Source: Paracidovorax anthurii (lineage in GTDB: Bacteria > Pseudomonadota > Gammaproteobacteria > Burkholderiales > Burkholderiaceae_C). From it: a DNA stretch of 64,000 bases. The translations under genes and the position numbers were made by a program. How positions within the stretch are numbered: the first letter of the stretch is position 1; the number at the start of each line of letters is the position of its first letter. Shown one piece after another: positions 43,669 through 50,324 of this stretch. The stretch spans positions 173,510 to 237,509 of the forward strand of contig NZ_QLTA01000001.1 of the NCBI RefSeq assembly GCF_003269065.1, in the 5' to 3' direction. The notes under the pieces are model-generated. The model made no database searches, was not told the DNA's origin, and saw nothing but the letters and a program-made list of their open reading frames with translations.

Positions 43669-44628
43669 ATGCCCCACCCCACGACCACCCCCCGCCCGGT
43701 CACGCTGATCGGCGTGCCCACCGACGTCGGCGCCGCCCGCCTGGGCGCCGCCATGGGCCCGGACGCGCTGCGCGTGGCGCAGCTCGGCCCCGCGCTCGAA
43801 CGCCTGGGCCTGCAGGTGCATGACCTCGGCAACCTGCACGGCCCGCCCAACCCGCGCGGCGAGCGCACGGCCGAGGGCCTGCGCAACCTGGCCGAGTGCG
43901 AGGCCTGGAACCGCGCCACGCACGACGCCGTGATCTCGCAGCTGCGGGCCGGGCGCCTGCCCGTGATGCTGGGCGGCGACCACAACCTCGCCATCGGCTC
44001 CATCGGCGCGGTGGCGCGCCATTGCCGCGAGACCGGCCAGCGCCTGCGCGTGCTGTGGCTGGACGCGCACTCCGACAGCAACACGCCCGAGATCTCGCCC
44101 AGCGGCAACGTGCACGGCGTGCCGGTGGCCTGCCTCTACGGCCTGGGCCCGGCCTCGCTCACCGGGCTGGGCGGCGACGCGCCCGCGCTGCGCGGCAGCC
44201 AGCTCTGCCAGATCGGCCTGCGCAGCGTGGACGCGGCCGAAAAACGCATGATCCACCAGCTCGGCCTGGAGGTGTACGACATGCGCGCTATCGACGAACT
44301 CGGCATGCGCGAGGTCATGCGCCGCGCGCTCGCGGGGCTGGAAGGCGATGCCGGCACGCACCTGCACGTGAGCTTCGACGTGGACTTCCTCGACCCCGAG
44401 ATCGCGCCCGGCACCGGCACCACCGTGCGCGGCGGCCCCAACTACCGCGAGGCGCAGCTGTGCATGGAGATGATCGCGGACACGGGCCGGCTCGCCTCGC
44501 TGGACATCGTGGAGCTGAACCCCGCGCTGGACATCCGCAACCAGACCGCCGAACTCGTGGTCGATCTGGCGGAAAGCCTCTTCGGCAAGAGCACGCTGGT
44601 CAGGCCGCCGCCGGGCGGCCGGGGCTAG
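43669..44628 (+). CDS. rocF: Arginase
   Basis: 319 aa. Hydrolyses L-arginine to ornithine and urea. The binuclear manganese motifs are present in order: MLGGDHNLAIGS, LWLDAHSDSNTPE and SFDVDFLDPEIAPGTGT. It forms an arginine-catabolic pair with the upstream ornithine cyclodeaminase. The 3' end overlaps the convergent acetoacetyl-CoA synthetase gene by 29 nt. Confidence 0.95.
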   Translation: MPHPTTTPRPVTLIGVPTDVGAARLGAAMGPDALRVAQLGPALERLGLQVHDLGNLHGPPNPRGERTAEGLRNLAECEAWNRATHDAVISQLRAGRLPVMLGGDHNLAIGSIGAVARHCRETGQRLRVLWLDAHSDSNTPEISPSGNVHGVPVACLYGLGPASLTGLGGDAPALRGSQLCQIGLRSVDAAEKRMIHQLGLEVYDMRAIDELGMREVMRRALAGLEGDAGTHLHVSFDVDFLDPEIAPGTGTTVRGGPNYREAQLCMEMIADTGRLASLDIVELNPALDIRNQTAELVVDLAESLFGKSTLVRPPPGGRG

Positions 44629-46768
44629 CAGCCGGCGCGGCGCCGCCGCGCTCCAGGTGCCGGCGCGCGAAGTCCTCGTACCACGCGAGGCAGCCCGGGT
44701 TGGCCATGGCGTCGCGGTTGACCACCTTCTCCAGCGGCTGGCCGAGCAGCAGCTTCTTGATGGGCAGCTCCTGCTTCTTGCCGGTGAGCGTGCGCGGCAC
44801 CTCGGCCACCGGCACGATCTCGTCGGGCACGAAGCGCGGCGAGAGCGCGGTGCGGATGGCGCCCGCGATGCGCCCGCGCAACGCATCGTCCAGCACGGCG
44901 CCCTCGCGCAGCGCCACGAAGAGCGGCATGTAGCTCTCGCGGCCCAGGGTTTCCAGATCGACCACGAGGCTGTCGAGCACCTCGGGCAGCGCCTCCACCG
45001 CGCGGTACAGCTCGCTCGTGCCCATGCGCAGGCCGTGGCGGTTGATGGTGGCGTCGCTGCGGCCGTAGATCACGCAACGGCCCTCCTCGCCGATGCGCAG
45101 CCAGTCGCCGTGCCGCCAGACCGCGCCCATCCCGGCGGGGCCGTCGCCGCCGCCCGGCCGGCGGCCGTGGCCGGGTGGGTACATGTCGAAATAGCTCGCG
45201 AGGTAGCGCGGCCCCTGCGGATGGCCCGGCAGCGCCGGCGCGCCCTCGGGCGCATCGCCCCAGAAATAGAGCGGCATCGACGGAATGGGCTGCGTGCAGA
45301 CCAGCTCGCCCACTTCGCCCACGACCGGGCGGCCCTGCGCGTCCCAGGCCTCCACGGCCGCGCCGAGCATGCGGCACTGCATCTCGCCGGGCACCTGGGG
45401 CAGCTCGCGGTGGCCGCCGATGAAGGCGCCGCAGAAGTCGGTGCCGCCCGAGATGTTGTCCCACCAGACGGGTTCGCCTCCACGCGCCCTCGCCGCGATG
45501 CGCGCGAACTGCGCCGTGCCCCACTCCTGCACCTCGGGCGAGAGCGGCGAGCCCGTGGTGCCCAGCGCGCGGATGCGCGAGAGATCACCGCAGGCGGCGA
45601 GGTCCAGCCCGGCCTTCATGCAATGGGCGTAGAAGGCCGCGCCCGCGCCGAAGAAGGTCACGCCCGTCTCGGCCGCGAAGCGCCAGAGCGTGCCCCAGTC
45701 GGGCCGCTCCTTGCTGCCGCCCGGGTTGCCGTCGTAGATCACGCAGGTGGTGCCCGAGAGCAGGCCGCTCGCCTGCGCGTTCCACATCACCCAGCCGGTG
45801 GAACTGTACCAGTGGTAGCGCTCGCCGAACGAATTCGCCTCGTGGCTGGCGCCGATGTCGTTGTGCAGGCCCTTGAGCAGCAGCGCCACGAGCACCATGC
45901 CGCCGTGGCCGTGCACGATGGGCTTGGGCAGGCCGGTGGTGCCGCTCGAATAGACGATCCACAGCGGATGGTCGAACGGCAGCCACGCGGGCTCGAAAGC
46001 GGCCACTTCGGCATCGTTTCGCTCGCATGTCGCCGTGAAATCTGCACAGTCTGCTATGGTTTTTGCAGTACCTAGCTGGTCCACGATGAGCACGTGCTCC
46101 AGCGAGGGCAGCGCGGCGCGCAGCTCGGCCACCACGCCCCGCCGGTCGAGGTCGCGGCCGCCGTAGGTCACGCCATCCACGGCGACGAGCACCTTGGGCG
46201 CGATCTGCCGGAAGCGGTCGAGCACCGCCGCCGTGCCCATGTCGGGCGCGCACACGCTCCAGATGGCGCCCAGGCTTGCGGTGGCCAGCAGCGCCACCAG
46301 GGCCTCGGGGATGTTGGGCAGGCAGGCCGCCACGCGGTCGCCCGGCCCCACGCCCTGCGCGCGCAGGTGCAGCGCCAGCGCCGCCACCTGCCGGCGCAGC
46401 TCGGGCCAGGCGATCTCGCGGTGCCGGCCGCGCTCGTTGCGGCTGATGATGGCGGGCTGCCCGGCCGCGTGGGCGGCGTCGGCGTGCCGCAGCGCCTGGC
46501 GCGCATAGTTCACCTGCGCGCCGGGAAACCACTCGGCCCCCGGCATGGCGTTGCGCGCCAGCACCGCCGTGTGCGGCGTGGGCGACTCCAGGCCGAAGTA
46601 ATCCCACACGCTCTGCCAGAAGGCGTCCAGGTCGGTCACGGACCAGCGCCAGAGGGCGTGGTAATCCTCGAATGCGAGGCCGCGGTGGCGCTCCAGCCAG
46701 TTCTGGTAGAGGCGCAGCTGGGGAATGAACGGGGCGCACGCGGGCGCCGCGGGGGGCGTTGTCTCCAT
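44600..46768 (-). CDS. aacS: Acetoacetyl-CoA synthetase carrying an in-frame repeat insertion
   Basis: 722 aa, longer than the usual ~650. Activates acetoacetate to acetoacetyl-CoA with ATP, linking ketone or polyhydroxybutyrate metabolism to the CoA pool. Adenylate-forming motifs: IVYSSGTTGLPKPIVHGHGG (P-loop), WYSSTGWVMWNAQ, GRSDATINRHGLRMGTSELY and the catalytic lysine in RTLTGKKQELPIKKLL. Around residues 231-247 the sequence (TAKTIADCADFTATCER) is encoded by a hairpin-repeat copy, inserted in a variable linker without shifting the frame. The start at 46768 is the ATG just before the family's conserved N-terminal domain. Confidence 0.9.
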   Translation of the reverse strand: METTPPAAPACAPFIPQLRLYQNWLERHRGLAFEDYHALWRWSVTDLDAFWQSVWDYFGLESPTPHTAVLARNAMPGAEWFPGAQVNYARQALRHADAAHAAGQPAIISRNERGRHREIAWPELRRQVAALALHLRAQGVGPGDRVAACLPNIPEALVALLATASLGAIWSVCAPDMGTAAVLDRFRQIAPKVLVAVDGVTYGGRDLDRRGVVAELRAALPSLEHVLIVDQLGTAKTIADCADFTATCERNDAEVAAFEPAWLPFDHPLWIVYSSGTTGLPKPIVHGHGGMVLVALLLKGLHNDIGASHEANSFGERYHWYSSTGWVMWNAQASGLLSGTTCVIYDGNPGGSKERPDWGTLWRFAAETGVTFFGAGAAFYAHCMKAGLDLAACGDLSRIRALGTTGSPLSPEVQEWGTAQFARIAARARGGEPVWWDNISGGTDFCGAFIGGHRELPQVPGEMQCRMLGAAVEAWDAQGRPVVGEVGELVCTQPIPSMPLYFWGDAPEGAPALPGHPQGPRYLASYFDMYPPGHGRRPGGGDGPAGMGAVWRHGDWLRIGEEGRCVIYGRSDATINRHGLRMGTSELYRAVEALPEVLDSLVVDLETLGRESYMPLFVALREGAVLDDALRGRIAGAIRTALSPRFVPDEIVPVAEVPRTLTGKKQELPIKKLLLGQPLEKVVNRDAMANPGCLAWYEDFARRHLERGGAAPAASPGRPAAA
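46026..46076 (+). repeat. Short hairpin repeat, copy 5, inside a coding region
   Basis: CATGTCGCCGTGAAATCTGC at 46026-46045 is nearly identical to the start of copy 6 (CATGTCGCCGTGGAATCTGC). It continues with CTGCTATGGTTTTTGCAGTA. It lies within the acetoacetyl-CoA synthetase gene, antisense to it. Confidence 0.75.
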
Positions 46769-46855
46769 GCGCCCCAGCGTAGCGCGCGCCCCGGCCACTG
46801 TCACCGGGCGGGCGTCCCCGAATGGACAGCCCCACCCCTTCCGGCGCAGCGGCGG

Positions 46856-47092
46856 TCAGTCCGTGAATTCGCGCACGCTGGTGATGGCGTAGCCCTTCTC
46901 CTGGATCTGCACGCCGGGCCGGGGAATGCCGTAGTCGTCCCAATGGCCGGCGTCCTCGTCCATCTCCTGCCCCCGGGCCTCCGAGGCCCAGTCCACATTG
47001 ATCGCCTCCTGGGGGATCGGGCGGCCCTCGGGCACCGCAAGGTGGGAGAACTTGCCGTCATGTTCGGCCCGGCGGTAGATGTCCACGCGCAT
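46856..47092 (-). CDS. Small conserved-looking hypothetical protein, 78 aa
   Basis: Starts MRVDIYRRAEHDGKFSHLAV and continues VPEGRPIPQEAINVDWASEA, acidic overall and without membrane segments or signal peptide. AAGGA lies 8 nt before the ATG. It resembles a family of short Burkholderiales proteins of unknown function (possibly DUF6139), from memory only. Monocistronic, between acetoacetyl-CoA synthetase and the RiPP-like cassette. Confidence 0.75.
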   Translation of the reverse strand: MRVDIYRRAEHDGKFSHLAVPEGRPIPQEAINVDWASEARGQEMDEDAGHWDDYGIPRPGVQIQEKGYAITSVREFTD

Positions 47093-47231
47093 GTAGGGAT
47101 CCTTTGGTGTGGGATGCAGGGCTTTTCACTCTAGCCAGCGGGGAAGCCGGGCCGCGTAGGAAAACGCCGCCGGCAGGCAAACCACCCTGGGCCGCCTTGC
47201 GCAAGACATCTTCTTTTATGCACTGGAGTAT

Positions 47232-47283
47232 TTGACCCGGGAAAACGCATCCAGTACTTTGAAGGCGTGGCCACGATGGCCAC
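47232..47283 (+). promoter_or_regulatory. Promoter and operator-like palindrome of the RiPP-like cassette
   Basis: TTGACC (47232-47237), 17 nt, TACTTT (47255-47260) forms a good sigma-70 promoter. Immediately after it, GTGGCCA (47267-47273), CGA, TGGCCAC (47277-47283) is a perfect 7-bp inverted repeat at the start of the transcript, suitable as an operator or 5' hairpin. The precursor gene begins at 47310. Confidence 0.65.
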
Positions 47284-47309
47284 ATGTTCATTTTCTGGAG
47301 GTGGATTCC

Positions 47310-47498
47310 ATGATCACTCAGACGCATACCGCAGACGCACCGAAGCAGCCCCTGCTGCAGCCATCGCACGTGGGCCAGCTGGAAGCCCCGCGCATCACCC
47401 TGCTCGGCTCGCTGGACGATACGCAGGGAACCGGCGGGATGGCCCTGGAAGGGCAAAGCCCGAAGCCGTTCCTGGCCATCATCTACACCGGCATCTGA
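47310..47498 (+). CDS. Putative RiPP precursor peptide, lasso-like leader/core
   Basis: 62 aa with a strong ribosome site (GGAGGT at 47297). Residues 24-39 (LEAPRITLLGSLDDTQ) resemble the lasso-peptide leader signature P-x-L-x3-G-x4-5-T-x recognised by PqqD-like RRE proteins, with Thr38 at the penultimate leader position. The following segment starts GTGGMALEGQSPKPF: Gly40 as core residue 1 and Glu47 as residue 8 would fit an 8-residue macrolactam ring, with a hydrophobic tail ending AIIYTGI. A GG at 42-43 offers an alternative double-glycine cleavage. A PqqD-like gene lies downstream. No lasso cyclase or lasso protease is visible, so the final product is uncertain. Confidence 0.7.
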   Translation: MITQTHTADAPKQPLLQPSHVGQLEAPRITLLGSLDDTQGTGGMALEGQSPKPFLAIIYTGI

Positions 47499-47511
47499 CT
47501 CCCGGCCCGGC

Positions 47512-47530
47512 ATCCGGCGCAGCGCCGGAT
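47512..47530 (+). terminator. Intercistronic hairpin after the precursor gene
   Basis: ATCCGGCGC-A-GCGCCGGAT is an almost loop-free perfect palindrome 13 nt after the precursor stop and without a T-run. Such hairpins often protect or attenuate transcripts so that precursor outnumbers the enzymes. Confidence 0.45.
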
Positions 47531-47583
47531 TCCATCCCCGGGCCCATTCCCCCTTCATCCGGCCGCACGGCGAGGAAAGCGAT

Positions 47584-47870
47584 ATGTCCAGACGCATATG
47601 GGTCGCGGAAGGCTTCGCGAGCGATGGCGACGTCTACGGCCGCGCACTGCAGATCCCGGGCGCCGGCGCGCCCGGGCAGCGCCCGGGCAGCGCCCGGGCG
47701 GCACCGGCGGCGAGGTGCAGCGCGCGCCGCGCGCATCGGTTCTCAAGACCCACCTGGGCGACGTCCCCTCCTGCCCCTGCATCGCGTCGATGCTGCCGCA
47801 GGACGGCGCGGCCGCCGGGCACACCCCACCCGCCCAACCCCACCCCGCGCGCGAGGCCGTGGATGCGTGA
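47584..47870 (+). pseudogene. Small cassette gene split by an 11-bp tandem duplication (frameshift)
   Basis: Starts at an ATG with GAGGA at 47572. Frame 1 encodes MSRRIWVAEGFASDGDVYGR and continues to about 47690. After the tandem repeat, codon-like GC at third positions switches to the +2 frame, which reads VLKTHLGDVPSCPCIASMLP and stops at 47868-47870, overlapping the next start codon. Removing one 11-bp unit joins the two into a 91-aa protein. As written, frame 1 instead runs on into the next gene as a fusion whose middle lacks coding character. The intact product would be a small soluble protein with a CPC motif; family not recognised. Confidence 0.65.
47671..47700 (+). repeat. 11-bp direct tandem duplication
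   Basis: CCCGGGCAGCG at 47671-47681 is repeated exactly at 47682-47692 and followed by a partial third unit CCCGGGCG. Eleven is not a multiple of three, so loss or gain of a unit shifts the reading frame. Confidence 0.85.
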
Positions 47871-48807
47871 CGGGCTCGCGCGCAACCTGCGGGCGGTCTT
47901 TTCCGGGGAAGAGGCGCTGGTCGTCACGGACGACGCGCCCGTCGCGGACTGGCTGGGCGCCGCCGGCGTCCCCGCCACCACCTTCGACGACCTGCTGCGG
48001 CCCGGCCGCGACATGCCGCGCAAGGTCCTGGCGATACCGCTGGACTGGGAACGCCTCCCGTCCCGCCATGCGCTGCGCGGGATCTTCGCCGACGCCAGCG
48101 TGCTCTGGATGCCCCTGGGCTCCTTCTCGTGCGACCCCGCCGAGGCCCGATACGCGCTGGAGCGGTTCGCGGACATCGACATCACCGACGCCGTGGCGAT
48201 GAACCGCCGGATCCTGTCCCGGCTCCTGCTGGCCCCGCAGGCCGTGAGCCTGTCGGGCCCGGACACGCTGCTGACGGTGCGCCTGCCGGACGCCCTGCAG
48301 CTCCTGTGCCGGACCCGGGTGGGCATGCTGCCCGACGAGCATGCGAGCTTCGGCAATTATTTCGAGGTGGCGATGTCGCCGACCGACCTGTCCGGCCATG
48401 TGGACACGGAGCTGTCCGTCTCGGGCACCCTGCGCATCGATTCGGCGCTGGTCGCGAGGCACCGCGAACTGAAAAGCATGCCGCCCGGCTCCTTCGGCGA
48501 AGCCACCGCGCTGGCCCACGACCTCCGGAGGGCCTGCCCGCTGCAGCTGTCGATCCGCGACAACCGGATCGTCGATGGCCTCGGCCCCTGGGCCCGGGCC
48601 CTCCAGGCCCTCTGCGGCCCCGATAACGGCAGCGCCCTGACCGAGGTGGCGGTGGGCACCGGGCTGCTGCCGCCGGAAAACATCGACTGGAGCCTCAATT
48701 GCCTGGTCAACGAGGGGGCCTCCGGCATCCACGTCGGCATCGGCAACGGCATCTCCGGCATGCATTTCGACTTCATCTCCACGGAGGCGCATTTCGATGG
48801 AACATGA
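47863..48807 (+). CDS. M29-aminopeptidase-like protein of the RiPP-like cassette
   Basis: 314 aa. The C-terminal third resembles the thermophilic M29 aminopeptidase (AmpT) catalytic region: LTEVAVGTGLLPPENIDW (Glu261), NEGASGIHVGIGNG (Glu284, His290) and MHFDFIS (His301, Asp303) correspond to the metal ligands E, E, H and H-x-D of that family. The N-terminal half is divergent. It may trim the leader or bind the precursor; activity is inferred. The ATG at 47863 overlaps the stop of the (frameshifted) upstream gene, and its own stop overlaps the next gene by 11 nt, showing a tightly coupled operon. Assignment is by motif reading only. Confidence 0.6.
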   Translation: MRDGLARNLRAVFSGEEALVVTDDAPVADWLGAAGVPATTFDDLLRPGRDMPRKVLAIPLDWERLPSRHALRGIFADASVLWMPLGSFSCDPAEARYALERFADIDITDAVAMNRRILSRLLLAPQAVSLSGPDTLLTVRLPDALQLLCRTRVGMLPDEHASFGNYFEVAMSPTDLSGHVDTELSVSGTLRIDSALVARHRELKSMPPGSFGEATALAHDLRRACPLQLSIRDNRIVDGLGPWARALQALCGPDNGSALTEVAVGTGLLPPENIDWSLNCLVNEGASGIHVGIGNGISGMHFDFISTEAHFDGT

Positions 48808-49129
48808 CACGCGAACGGATCCCCACGGAACCATGCAGCTCATCGCGTCCCTGCACCTGCAGGCGGAGCCGGGCGGCGGAGGCCTCGTCATCGACGACCG
48901 CACGCTGACGGCGGCGCGCATCAACCCGTCGGCCTACGTCCTCCTCGAAGCCCTGCACGAGCCCCGCACCCAGAAGGATCTGGCGCTGGCGCTCGCCGAC
49001 GCGGCCGACTGCGGCATCCGCGAGGCGACCGCGCCCGTCGTCCAGCTGATCCAGGAACTCACGCGGCTGGGCTGGCTGGAATTCCACGCGCGCCCCGCTG
49101 GAGAGGGGCGGGAGAGCCGTTTCCACTAG
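48797..49129 (+). CDS. PqqD-like RiPP recognition element protein
   Basis: 110 aa. A winged-helix PqqD-like profile is seen: VIDDRTLTAARINPSAYVLL, EALHEPRTQKDLALALADA and VVQLIQELTRLGWLEF, matching the usual pattern of a beta-wing, a helix of the 'N-x-x-a-x-x-l-w/l' type and a final helix. Such proteins bind precursor leaders and hand them to modifying enzymes. GGAGG lies 9 nt upstream; an internal ATG at 48833 is a possible alternative start. Last gene of the cassette. Confidence 0.7.
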   Translation: MEHDTRTDPHGTMQLIASLHLQAEPGGGGLVIDDRTLTAARINPSAYVLLEALHEPRTQKDLALALADAADCGIREATAPVVQLIQELTRLGWLEFHARPAGEGRESRFH

Positions 49130-49135
49130 CCCTGG

Positions 49136-49163
49136 AAAAACGGCCGGGCATTGCGCCCGGCCG
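49136..49163 (-). terminator. Rho-independent terminator of the M48 peptidase gene
   Basis: Stem CGGCCGGGC / GCCCGGCCG (49141-49149 and 49155-49163) followed on the minus strand by five T. Without a T-run on the plus strand, it serves mainly the gene ending at 49201. Confidence 0.8.
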
Positions 49164-49200
49164 CCCTGTCGGTCGCCCTGTCAGCCGATGCGCCCTGGCA

Positions 49201-50019
49201 TCACTTCGCGGCCAGATCGCGCATGCGGTCGGCGCGGCCGGCCGGATCGGGGTGCGACGAGAGCATCTCGTCGAGCGTGCCGCCCTTGCCGCCGCTTTGC
49301 GCCGCCAGCTTGCGGAAGGCCGATTCCATCGCGCTCACCTTGTACTTGTGCTTCTTCATGAAGGCCAGGCCGTAGTCGTCAGAGGCCGTTTCCTGGCTTT
49401 GCGAGAACTGGCTGTTGACGAGCTTCTCGCCCAGCGCGCCCAGGTCGCTGTCGGCCAGCTTGCCCACGCCGCCGGCGGCGGAGGCGGCCTTGCGGCCGGC
49501 CGAGGCCAGGTAGGCGGTGCGCATGGTGGACAGGGAGTGCTGCAACTTCACGTGGCCGATCTCGTGGCCGATCACGCCCAGCAGCTCCTGGTCGTTCATC
49601 ATGTCCATCAGGCCGCTGTAGACGCGGATGGAGCCGTCGGCCGTGGCGTTGGCGTTGACCTCGTTGCTCAGGTAGACCTTGAAGTTGAGCTTCAGGCCGT
49701 CCTCGTTCACGTGCTTCTTCGTCAGGCGGGCGAGGCGCTGGGCGTACTTGTTCTTGGCGGGCGCCACCTTCTCGGTGCGCTCCTCATAGGCGCGCAGTTG
49801 CAGCGAAACCGACTTGAGTTCGTCGTCGGAGACGGTGGCCGCCTTGAACACGTCCGCGGCGGCGCCGATCTTGCTCTCGGTGCCGGAGCCGCCGGCCCCC
49901 GCCGCGCCCAGGACCGAGCCGACACCCGAGCCGGACGATGCGCTCGTGTCGGCGCCATTGGTGGCGCAGCCGGCCAGGAGCAGGGCGAGCGCAAGCGCGC
50001 TCAGGCGGGACGTGTTCAT
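49201..50019 (-). CDS. M48-family metallopeptidase, lipoprotein (LoiP/YggG type)
   Basis: 272 aa. A lipoprotein signal (LSALALALLLAGCATNG) with lipobox LAGC places it at a membrane facing the periplasm. The zinc motif HEIGHVKLQH (HExxH) lies at ~150-159 and the third ligand region is ETASDDYGLAFMKKHKY. A Gly/Ser-rich linker follows the signal. Likely clears damaged envelope proteins, as LoiP does in E. coli. Monocistronic with its own terminator. Confidence 0.92.
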   Translation of the reverse strand: MNTSRLSALALALLLAGCATNGADTSASSGSGVGSVLGAAGAGGSGTESKIGAAADVFKAATVSDDELKSVSLQLRAYEERTEKVAPAKNKYAQRLARLTKKHVNEDGLKLNFKVYLSNEVNANATADGSIRVYSGLMDMMNDQELLGVIGHEIGHVKLQHSLSTMRTAYLASAGRKAASAAGGVGKLADSDLGALGEKLVNSQFSQSQETASDDYGLAFMKKHKYKVSAMESAFRKLAAQSGGKGGTLDEMLSSHPDPAGRADRMRDLAAK

Positions 50020-50324
50020 GGATTTCTACCCTCTTGAATGGATGGGACGTACTGGGGAATGGGGAAAGGCGCGCCGCCAGCGCGTGGCGCGGGCGCGGAC
50101 ACCGTGCGGGGCGGCGGATGGCGGCCCCCGGCGGAGGCGGATTGTCCACACGGCCGAGCCTGCCGCCGCGGTGCCCGGCGCCCGACTTGCATCCATTTGT
50201 ATTCAGACCCAACGACGGTAACACGGCGTGTTTTGCAGGAACTTCCCGCCATGCCCGCACTCTCCTTGCAGTCCGCCGGGGGCACATCTTGTTGCAAAAA
50301 TCCAGCCCGCGCGGAGCCCCCTGT
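50020..50324. other. Non-coding stretch, nothing specific identified
   Basis: About 305 nt containing the promoter region of the M48 lipoprotein gene and the 3' flank of the IclR-fusion gene. There is a run of GC-rich inverted segments but no clear terminator, repeat or small gene. Confidence 0.4.

Noticed and set aside
47584..48807. Single 407-aa protein fused through frame 1
   Set aside because: The middle ~60 codons have poor third-position GC and Arg/Pro/Thr-rich noise, and the +2 frame has coding bias there; a frameshift by tandem duplication explains it better.
47310..49129. Canonical lasso-peptide cluster
   Set aside because: Leader and RRE fit, but no asparagine-synthetase-like cyclase, transglutaminase-like protease or ABC exporter is present, so the label would overreach.
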